Part shown: positions 7,166-12,665 of the stretch, one piece after another
How positions within the stretch are numbered: position 1 is the first letter of the stretch
Layout: each line of letters starts with the position of its first letter
Source: Alphaproteobacteria bacterium
Lineage (GTDB): Bacteria; Pseudomonadota; Alphaproteobacteria; Rickettsiales; VGDC01
DNA: 12,665 bases
Direction: 5' to 3'
Assembly: GCA_016869895.1 (NCBI GenBank)
Contig: VGDC01000016.1
Span: 1-12,665, forward strand
The notes under the pieces: model-generated
What the model was told of the DNA's origin: nothing
Databases searched by the model: none
The model's input: the letters and a program-made list of their open reading frames with translations, nothing else
Program-made: the position numbers and the translations under genes

Positions 7166-8589
7166 CGGCCTATCCCCTGTTCGGTTCTGGGGCGCATCTG
7201 CGATTGCAGGCTGTGCAGTGCCACGCCTTCTTTCTGCGATGCCGGCAGCGCATCATACACGCGTTTCATCTCGCCGCGGTGCTTCCCTTGCCAGTTATCC
7301 GCCGTGAACAGCGCCGCTCCGCCGTCCTGATCGAGGATGTTATGAAGCGTTTGCGTGGGAAGGCCGTTGCTGTTCAGCAGTTCCTCCGCGCCTAGCTGGA
7401 TGCCCGCTTGGTTGAGGGTGGAGACGAGCTTTTCCGTTTCCATCGCGCCCGCCATCGCTTCCAGTACCGAACCGCCACGGCGTGTTTCGCGGGTCAGCAG
7501 CGCGTGGCTCAGCGGCGTGTCGCTCGCTTTCAGTCCGTCCAGCAGTGCTTCTCCCGTGCGGTTCACGCGCGGATTATCCAGCGGGGTGAATCCGTTCGCA
7601 TCTTCGGTGAACAGCGCTTTCACGAATGCTTCGCCAGATGCTTCGGGCAAGCGCGGCAGACTGCGCATGAACGACTCATAGCGGGTATATGTTTCGCCCC
7701 GCGTTTCCGTCGAATCGGGGATGAGGAATTCCCCCGACAGTTCGAAAATACCGTTCGCCCGCGCATCGATGAATTTCAGCGTCCCATGGTCGATGTTTTT
7801 CAGCTCGCCAGCCAAATGCGGCGGAAGACCTTTTACATCCGATTTGTTCTGCTGCATCTTCGCGCGGTTGTGGTGGTCGAGTGGCAGCATGAACGTCAGG
7901 TTCGGGTTGCGCACTTCGGCGTATGCTTTGGTCAGGTATTCCTTGCGCAGGTCATCTTTTTCTTCCCCCTGCTGGAAGCTGCAATGGGTCAGCGAGCGGT
8001 TCTTGCGGATGGCCTGCATGTATTCCTTGCAGCCCTCCAGCGATACATCATTGCCTCCCAGCTGCATTTTCTCCAGCGTGTGGCTTTTGGCGATGACCGC
8101 TGTAATAGGGCGCACGCCCTCGTCACCCAGCTGGCAGTCCATGGCGCAGAAGCTGCGCAGGGAAGGCATGGCGGCGATTCTTGCCAGTGCTTCGCCCGCT
8201 TCCTGCCCAAGCGGGTTGTTGCGCGCGTCGAAATGGGTCAACTGCGGCAGCCCTTCCAACCCTGCGGCTAGGGTGGCGATGCCTTGATGCGTCACCGTAT
8301 TGTTCTCGATGCTGATCTGGCGGATTTCCGGTGAATTCTTCGCCAAGGTGACGACGTGTTTCATCCCTTCATCCGTCGCGCCGATGGTGGACAGCCGGAG
8401 TACGGAAACATCCCTCAACTCGTTCATCTCATGGGCGAGGAAGGAAAGCCCTTCATCCCCCATCTCGATGCCGCCGAAGTTATAATGCCCATGCCCGCGC
8501 TCGTGGCATTCCTGCACTTTGTCGCGCAAGTTCTGCGCCAGTTCGGCGTTTTCCTTCCAGAGCGGATGCGGGGTGAATTCGGGTTTCAT
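7162..8589 (-). CDS. LRR protein with PLDNP/NWxGK C-terminal region (LRR3)
   Basis: At 475 residues, the longest paralogue. A cap rich in His and Glu (1 to about 40) precedes LRRs from about 38 to 235, with units such as LTHFDARNNPLGQEAGEALA and LEKMQLGGNDVSLEGCKEY. The linker at about 240-305 is longer than in the other copies and contains a segment (about 270-292) with little resemblance to them. The C-terminal region follows with LPRLP at 311-315, PLDNP at 336-340, LGAEELLNSNG at 399-409, NWQGK at 432-436 and the end GIGR. Its ATG lies in a 15-base junction (GGGGTGGGACGATGA on the coding strand) identical to that between LRR1 and LRR2. No signal peptide or enzyme motif is visible. Confidence 0.92.
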   Translation of the reverse strand: MKPEFTPHPLWKENAELAQNLRDKVQECHERGHGHYNFGGIEMGDEGLSFLAHEMNELRDVSVLRLSTIGATDEGMKHVVTLAKNSPEIRQISIENNTVTHQGIATLAAGLEGLPQLTHFDARNNPLGQEAGEALARIAAMPSLRSFCAMDCQLGDEGVRPITAVIAKSHTLEKMQLGGNDVSLEGCKEYMQAIRKNRSLTHCSFQQGEEKDDLRKEYLTKAYAEVRNPNLTFMLPLDHHNRAKMQQNKSDVKGLPPHLAGELKNIDHGTLKFIDARANGIFELSGEFLIPDSTETRGETYTRYESFMRSLPRLPEASGEAFVKALFTEDANGFTPLDNPRVNRTGEALLDGLKASDTPLSHALLTRETRRGGSVLEAMAGAMETEKLVSTLNQAGIQLGAEELLNSNGLPTQTLHNILDQDGGAALFTADNWQGKHRGEMKRVYDALPASQKEGVALHSLQSQMRPRTEQGIGR

Positions 8590-9971
8590 CGTCCCACCCC
8601 CTGTTTCAGCGAGGGCACTTTCATCTGCTGCAATAGCGCGAAATACGGCACATCCTTCTTCGCTGCTTCAGGCAAGACGGCATAGACCTTCTGCAGCTCG
8701 CCCTGACTTTTCCCATACCAGTTATCCAGCGTGAACACCGCGCCGATGTCCTTCTTGTCCATCAACGTCAGGAAGAGGGGCGAGGCTTTGCCGGAATGGT
8801 CGAGCAGCAGGTTTTTGCCGAGGTAGGTGCCACTTTCCTTGCAGATTTCCATCAGCTTTTCAGCGGGGTAATGCTGCGCCAGCACGTCCAGCACGCCGCT
8901 GCCTTTGTCTGTTTTCTTGGTCAAAAACGCCGCATCGCGCGGAATCGCACGCAGGAATGCGTCTGTCTCCTGCACCGTCAGTAATTTCGGGTTATCCAGC
9001 GGTGCGAAGCCTTTTTCATCGGTCCGGAAAAGCTTATCCGTGAATCCCGCGCCCATCGCGGGCAGTTTCGGCAGGGCGTCGACGAAAGCATCGTATCCCT
9101 TCATCCGGTGCTCGATGAGATTCGTCAGCATGGGGTCGAAGATAGCATGGTGGTGCCGCTCCACTTCGCGCAGGTCATCGCCGCTCATGATGCTCCAGTC
9201 GCCGCGCACTTTGCTGCGTAACTGGGTGGATTTCTGGCGGTTGATTTCCAGCCGCGAGAAGGTGATGGACGCGGAGTTGACGGTCGGGTTCGCTCCCGGC
9301 ATCACGAAATTGATGGTGGAGAGGTTGCGGCTCGGTGTTTCCAGAAGTGCCTTGTGCAGACCCGTGTTGTTCTCCACGGCATCGTAATCCACGGTGATAC
9401 GCGTCAGCGAGCGGTTCTCCCGCACCATTTGGTTCAACAACCGCCGGTTCGTCTCTGGTGTCGCATCGTTGTGGGCGAGGTTGATGTGATAGAGGTTCTC
9501 GCTCTTCGTCACCGCATCCGCCAGTTGGGTCGAACCTGCATCGCCGAGGCTGCAATTCGCCGCCACCAGCGCATGCAGACGCGGCGAGGATTCCACCACC
9601 TCGCTCAAGACTTTGCCACCCTTTTCCCCCAGCGGGTTGGAGGTCACATCCACTTCCCAAATCCTGCCCATCTCCTCTTTCAGTGCGGAGAGGCCATCGG
9701 CGGTGAAGTGGTTGTAGCCGATATGCAGGCTTTTCAAATCAGGCATTTTCGCCAGCAGCCGCTTCAGCGCGGGGATGGCTTCGTCGTCGAGACTGTTCCC
9801 TTGCAGGTCGAGCGCGGGAATGCTGCGGTGCTCCGGCAGGTTATCGGCGAGGTAATCGATATGCTGCGGCTTGAGGACGACACTCACCAGCGACAGGCCG
9901 GAATACTGGATGCCCTTGGCATTCAGCACTTTATCCAGCCGTTTCTCGATGAAGTCCTTCTCTTCCGTCAT
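8586..9971 (-). CDS. LRR protein with PLDNP/NWxGK C-terminal region (LRR2)
   Basis: A 461-residue paralogue. The cap (1 to about 25) is charged, and LRRs span about 26-225, for example IPALDLQGNSLDDEAIPALK and LKSLHIGYNHFTADGLSALK. The later units, with VDVTSNPLGEKGGKVL at 107-122, line up with the NPLG or MPMG units of the other paralogues. A linker at about 230-295 contains a His-rich spot (ERHHHAIF at 271-278) whose counterpart in LRR1 is DKRHNAI. The tail has LPKLP at 300-304, PLDNP at 324-328, NWYGK at 417-421 and the end GVGR. The ATG overlaps the LRR1 stop by four bases behind GGGGTGGGA. Function unknown; the fold implies binding to a protein partner. Confidence 0.92.
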   Translation of the reverse strand: MTEEKDFIEKRLDKVLNAKGIQYSGLSLVSVVLKPQHIDYLADNLPEHRSIPALDLQGNSLDDEAIPALKRLLAKMPDLKSLHIGYNHFTADGLSALKEEMGRIWEVDVTSNPLGEKGGKVLSEVVESSPRLHALVAANCSLGDAGSTQLADAVTKSENLYHINLAHNDATPETNRRLLNQMVRENRSLTRITVDYDAVENNTGLHKALLETPSRNLSTINFVMPGANPTVNSASITFSRLEINRQKSTQLRSKVRGDWSIMSGDDLREVERHHHAIFDPMLTNLIEHRMKGYDAFVDALPKLPAMGAGFTDKLFRTDEKGFAPLDNPKLLTVQETDAFLRAIPRDAAFLTKKTDKGSGVLDVLAQHYPAEKLMEICKESGTYLGKNLLLDHSGKASPLFLTLMDKKDIGAVFTLDNWYGKSQGELQKVYAVLPEAAKKDVPYFALLQQMKVPSLKQGVGR

Positions 9972-11320
9972 CGTCCCACCCCGTTGGATTTCTTGCCATG
10001 GGAGATGGCCTGTTGCAGGCTATGCAGGCCGATGTCCGGCGCGCCTTCGGGCAGGGCGGCATGCACGCGCCGCAGTTCGGGAACGGATTTGCCCAGCCAG
10101 TTGGAGGTGGAGAAAATCGCCTGTGCGCCGTCTTTCTGTTCGAGCAGCGTCGTCATCAGGTCGTTGGCGGTGTCGTCCTCTTTCAGCAGTTCCGCCGCGC
10201 CGAGTTTCACGCCGCGTTCGTTCAGCGCGCCGATGAAGCGTTCCGCAGGAATGGAGTTGGCGAGGGCTTCCAGCAGCTTCCCGCCTTTTGCGGTGGTGCG
10301 CTGGGCGAGTTCCTTGGTCAGCGACAGGTTCGCCATCGTGTCCAGTGCCGCTTCGGGGGTCTCCCACAGGCGCGGGTTGTCCAGCGGGGCATATCCGCGC
10401 CCGTCCTTGGCGAAAAGGCCTTCCGGCAGCGCATCCATTTCGGGCAGTTTCGGCAGACGGTCGATGAGTTGGTCGAGCCGTTCCGATATGTCGCACACGT
10501 CCACATCCAGCACATGGGCGATGGCGTTGTGCCGCTTGTCCATCTGGCGGTATTCCTGCGCGGAGAGGGTGGCTTTCTCCCATTGGAAGGTCTTCGCTAA
10601 ATCCCGTGCCTTGTCGAGATTGCGCTTCAGCATCACCTGCATCTCGTCATCCACCTTCACGGTGTGGAGGTGGAACAGGTTGGTGTTACCGCTGCTGCGC
10701 AGGATGCTCGATACCCTGCGGGTCGTCTCGTCATCCGTGTGGTTGCCTTGGATATGCAGGGTGTGGAGCGAGCGGTTCTCCCGCATGGCTTCGGCGATGG
10801 CGATGCTCCCTTCGGATGCCATCCCGTTGCGCGAGATGTTCAGATGCGCCAGTGGCGGCGCGCCTTCGCGCAGGGCTTGCGCCGCGCGTTTCCCGCCCTC
10901 TGCGGTGATGTGGTTCTCGTCGATGAACAGATAGCGCAGGGCGGAATGCGGCTTCATCGCATCCATCAGGATGCCCACGCCCTCATCGCCGATGTTGTTC
11001 CGCCCCAGATTCACCGAGTGCAGCTTGGGGTGTCCGGCGATGGCCTCCGCCAGCAGTTTCATGCCCTTGGGGCTGATGGCGTTGTTGCGCAGGTTCAGGT
11101 CTTCCAGCGTGCTGTTCTTGTGCAGCGCTTCCGCGAGATAGGCCACGCCCTCATCGCCGAGGTTATGGTTCTCCACGCTCAGGCTTTTCAGGGAAGTGTT
11201 GACGGCTAAAGCTTCGCCCAGCGCCTTGGCGGCGGCCATGCCCATGGGCGCGTTGCCGACCGTATAATTCAGCAAAGCGTCTTCGCGTATGTCTTCGAGT
11301 GTGGTCGCGCTTATGGACAT
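9968..11320 (-). CDS. LRR protein with PLDNP/NWxGK C-terminal region (LRR1, first gene of the array)
   Basis: A 450-residue paralogue and the promoter-proximal gene. It differs from the others at the N-terminus: residues 17-35 (around VGNAPMGMAAAKALGEAL) line up with residues about 105-130 of the other copies, so their cap and first two LRRs are missing. In exchange it has more, and more regular, LRR units, about seven between 17 and 220 (for example LEDLNLRNNAISPKGMKLLA and LHSVNLGRNNIGDEGVGIL). The tail is normal: LPKLP at 289-293, PLDNP at 312-316, NWLGK at 407-411 and the end GVGR. The start has no clear Shine-Dalgarno, unlike the internal genes, so either the start or the 5' end of the gene may have been altered. 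No signal peptide or membrane segment is present. Confidence 0.91.
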   Translation of the reverse strand: MSISATTLEDIREDALLNYTVGNAPMGMAAAKALGEALAVNTSLKSLSVENHNLGDEGVAYLAEALHKNSTLEDLNLRNNAISPKGMKLLAEAIAGHPKLHSVNLGRNNIGDEGVGILMDAMKPHSALRYLFIDENHITAEGGKRAAQALREGAPPLAHLNISRNGMASEGSIAIAEAMRENRSLHTLHIQGNHTDDETTRRVSSILRSSGNTNLFHLHTVKVDDEMQVMLKRNLDKARDLAKTFQWEKATLSAQEYRQMDKRHNAIAHVLDVDVCDISERLDQLIDRLPKLPEMDALPEGLFAKDGRGYAPLDNPRLWETPEAALDTMANLSLTKELAQRTTAKGGKLLEALANSIPAERFIGALNERGVKLGAAELLKEDDTANDLMTTLLEQKDGAQAIFSTSNWLGKSVPELRRVHAALPEGAPDIGLHSLQQAISHGKKSNGVGR

Positions 11321-11400
11321 GGATGCATCTTAAAAGGATTCCAGTGTCGCACTTTAGCCGATTAAGATGACAGTTTGATGACGCGGAAGGGGAAAATTCG
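11321..11400 (-). promoter_or_regulatory. Gap upstream of the LRR array; possible promoter
   Basis: These 80 bases separate the udg stop from the LRR1 start on the same strand. They are more A+T-rich than the surroundings and contain two direct copies of GATGAC (11366-11371 and 11377-11382, plus strand), spaced 11 bases apart, about one helical turn. I find no convincing -35/-10 pair and no terminator for udg, so read-through from udg into the array is as likely as a separate promoter. Confidence 0.2.
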
Positions 11401-12042
11401 CTACAAAATCCGGCGGATGTTGTGGATAACCTCATCGAACATCGCGGGCGTCAGTACCCCCGTGTTGATGTTATAGCGCGAGGAGTGATAGGTATCCGCC
11501 AGAATCAGCCCGTTCGGCAGTCTGTGATGTGCGCCGTGCGTGAATTTCGCATGGGAAAGCTTCAGCCCGAATGCCCGCAGCACCGCCGAGTGCGAAATGC
11601 TCCCCAGCGACAGGATGACCTTCAGATTACGCATGGCCGCGATTTCTTGGGTCAGGAACTGGTTGCAGGTCTTGATTTCCTCCGTCTCCGGCTTGTTCTC
11701 GGGCGGCACACAGCGCACGGCATTGGTGATGCGGCAGTCGATAAGCTTCAATCCGTCATCCACCCGTTGTTTGAACGTGCCATGGGTGAATCCATGCTCC
11801 GCCAGCGCGGCATAAAGAATATCCCCCGCGAAATCCCCCGTGAACGGCCTTCCCGTGCGGTTCGCACCTTTCAACCCCGGCGCAAGGCCGACGATGAGCA
11901 GTGGCGCGTCCATACTACCGAAGGCGGGGACGGGCGCATTGAAGAAATCCGGATACTGCACACGGTTCGCCGCGATTAAGCTGCTCAAGCGGGGGCAAAG
12001 CGGGCAGTCAGGGGACGGTTCTGTGAAGGACGAGCTGTGCAT
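11401..12042 (-). CDS. Type 5 uracil-DNA glycosylase (UdgB-like, iron-sulfur)
   Basis: A base-excision-repair enzyme that removes uracil, and in this family other deaminated bases, from DNA. From the start chosen here it has 213 residues. The family 5 active-site motif GLAPGLKGANRTGRPFTGD is at 52-70, with a small residue where family 1 enzymes have the catalytic Asp. The second motif HSSRYN is at 186-191, followed by GVLTP. Cys13 and Cys16 (C-x2-C) with Cys111 and Cys126 (C-x14-C) fit the 4Fe-4S ligands of this group. The open frame extends upstream to an ATG at 12141, which would add 33 residues (KYKKIRFLCRRP and so on). Those residues are unlike the family and have no ribosome binding site, so I prefer 12042. 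It is divergent from rpoZ and lies 80 bases before the LRR array on the same strand. Confidence 0.93.
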   Translation of the reverse strand: MHSSSFTEPSPDCPLCPRLSSLIAANRVQYPDFFNAPVPAFGSMDAPLLIVGLAPGLKGANRTGRPFTGDFAGDILYAALAEHGFTHGTFKQRVDDGLKLIDCRITNAVRCVPPENKPETEEIKTCNQFLTQEIAAMRNLKVILSLGSISHSAVLRAFGLKLSHAKFTHGAHHRLPNGLILADTYHSSRYNINTGVLTPAMFDEVIHNIRRIL

Positions 12043-12162
12043 TTCGCCACTATAAACGCAAGGGCGGCGGCATAGAAAGCGAATTTTCTTGTATTTCACC
12101 GATGAATCGGCTAGTTTCCGCAATCCTGAATTTGTTATCATTAGGTCGTTTTAGAGGACACT
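12043..12162. promoter_or_regulatory. Divergent intergenic region of udg and rpoZ
   Basis: This 120-base region between the two start codons is A+T-rich for this genome and must hold the promoter for rpoZ and probably for udg. AGAGGA at 12153-12158, four bases before the rpoZ ATG, is a good ribosome binding site. TATCAT (12136-12141) is a possible -10 box for rpoZ, without a clear -35 partner. No box is convincing for udg. Confidence 0.3.
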
Positions 12163-12540
12163 ATGGCACGCGTTACCGTTGAAGACTGCGTATTGAACAT
12201 CCCCAACCGCTTTGATCTGGTGCTGCACGCCGCCTATCGCGCGAAGCAGATTTCCTCCGGCGCACCGCTCACGGTCGACCGCGATAACGACAAGAACGCC
12301 GTTGTTTCCCTGCGTGAAATTGCCGAACAGACCATTTCCTTGGAAGAGCTGAACGAGCAGACCATCAATCAGTTCAGCAAAGTCTCCCAGAGCTTCGACC
12401 GTATCGACGAGAACGAAGAAGAGACCAACGAAGCGCGCGAATTGCTGGCGGAAGAATCCCGTGGCAGCCGCATGGTCGAGGAAGAGGCTGACGATGCCGG
12501 CCTGTCCTTCGCTGACGAGAATGTGGACGTCGAAGACTAA
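12163..12540 (+). CDS. rpoZ: DNA-directed RNA polymerase omega subunit
   Basis: The small omega subunit assists assembly of the beta-prime subunit and takes part in the (p)ppGpp response of RNA polymerase. Its 125 residues fit the longer alphaproteobacterial form. The conserved N-terminal block MARVTVEDCVLNIPNRFDLV is followed by AAYRAKQISSGAP and by VSLREIAEQTISLEEL. The C-terminal third, after about residue 80, is highly acidic and variable, as in relatives. A clear AGAGGA ribosome binding site fixes the start. It is followed after 24 bases by the rsh gene, the usual alphaproteobacterial pairing of the polymerase subunit with the alarmone enzyme. Confidence 0.97.
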   Translation: MARVTVEDCVLNIPNRFDLVLHAAYRAKQISSGAPLTVDRDNDKNAVVSLREIAEQTISLEELNEQTINQFSKVSQSFDRIDENEEETNEARELLAEESRGSRMVEEEADDAGLSFADENVDVED

Positions 12541-12564
12541 GCTTCATAGAAGGTCGTACATCGT

Positions 12565-12665
12565 ATGATACGCCAGTTCGAGCTGGTCGAAAAAGTCAAA
12601 TCCTACGATCCCGACGCCGATGAAGACGCGTTGAACCGCGCCTATGTCTATGCCATGAAAAAGCA
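12565..12665 (+). CDS. rsh: RelA/SpoT-family (p)ppGpp synthetase/hydrolase (N-terminal fragment)
   Basis: The first 33 codons of a gene cut by the window edge. The peptide starts MIRQFELVEKVKSYDPDADE and continues into LNRAYVYAMKK. This is the typical opening of bifunctional Rsh (SpoT-like) enzymes just before the HD hydrolase domain. AGAAGG at 12548-12553 is the likely ribosome binding site. Its position directly after rpoZ supports the call. The catalytic domains lie outside the window. Confidence 0.9.
   Translation, partial: MIRQFELVEKVKSYDPDADEDALNRAYVYAMKK

Larger units (their letters stand above)
4403..11320 (-). repeat. Tandem array of five paralogous LRR genes (probable single operon)
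   Basis: Five same-strand genes of 450, 461, 475, 457 and 462 codons lie head to tail with junctions at 9968-9971, 8586-8589 and 7162-7165 (ATGA overlaps) and 5791/5792 (abutting). All share the same architecture and the same C-terminal motifs, so they come from repeated tandem duplication. The copies are clearly diverged: the LRR parts differ much more than the tail motifs, which points to old duplications rather than recent amplification. The absence of any gap implies one polycistronic mRNA with coupled translation. I see no transposase or integrase near the block. Confidence 0.9.

Noticed and set aside
9354..10934. Long open frame (526 codons) on the plus strand opposite LRR1 and LRR2
   Set aside because: It lies fully antisense to two well-supported genes, spans their junction, and has a low-complexity Arg/Ser-rich translation typical of the shadow frame of G+C-rich coding DNA.
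4403..11320. IpaH/SspH-type NEL E3 ubiquitin ligase effectors, because of LRRs plus a C-terminal domain
   Set aside because: NEL enzymes need a conserved catalytic Cys in a CxD context. The five tails have no shared Cys, and their LRRs are of the longer ribonuclease-inhibitor type rather than the short bacterial type.
4403..11320. Extracellular or surface LRR proteins
   Set aside because: None of the five has a signal peptide, lipobox, sortase motif or transmembrane helix.
12043..12141. N-terminal extension of the uracil-DNA glycosylase to the ATG at 12141
   Set aside because: The extra 33 residues are basic and unlike the family, no ribosome binding site precedes that ATG, and the region is needed as the rpoZ promoter.
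1..12665. CRISPR array, tRNA or rRNA gene, insertion sequence
   Set aside because: I saw no regularly spaced repeats, no cloverleaf or rRNA-like stretch, and no transposase or terminal inverted repeats.

Overview
The window looks like a chromosomal segment of an alphaproteobacterium. The evidence is the rpoZ-rsh pair at the right edge, a type 5 (UdgB-like) uracil-DNA glycosylase, and G+C-rich housekeeping genes of alphaproteobacterial style. I cannot place it below class level.

Layout from left to right: the last codons of an unknown gene, then an EmrE-type SMR drug transporter (+). Convergent to it is a minus-strand pair, glmS followed by a gene fusing a cyclic-nucleotide-binding domain to an FHA domain. 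glmS is divergent from trpS (+) across a short promoter region. The tryptophanyl-tRNA synthetase carries an in-frame, A+T-rich insertion of about 45 residues just before its conserved YPVLMAADI region.

More than half of the window (4403-11320, minus strand) is one tightly packed block of five paralogous genes of 450-475 codons. Three junctions are 4-base ATGA overlaps and the fourth is a directly abutting TGA/ATG. Each protein has an N-terminal ribonuclease-inhibitor-type leucine-rich-repeat (LRR) solenoid and a shared C-terminal region. That region is marked by a paired-proline motif, an invariant PLDNP, an invariant NWxGK and a Gly/Arg end. I recognise the LRRs but not the C-terminal region, which looks helical and weakly ankyrin-like. 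None of the five has a signal peptide, a membrane segment or a catalytic motif that I can see. In the text they are numbered LRR1 to LRR5 in transcription order (LRR1 = 9968-11320, LRR5 = 4403-5791).

Upstream of the array on the same strand is the uracil-DNA glycosylase gene. It is divergent from rpoZ (RNA polymerase omega), which is followed by the start of a RelA/SpoT-type (p)ppGpp synthetase/hydrolase gene cut by the window end.

The housekeeping genes cover cell-wall precursor supply (glmS), translation (trpS), transcription (rpoZ), the stringent response (rsh) and DNA repair (udg). The LRR array is the accessory and most novel element. The best hypothesis, which is inference only, is a family of co-expressed protein-binding adaptors or effectors with variable LRR surfaces and a constant tail.
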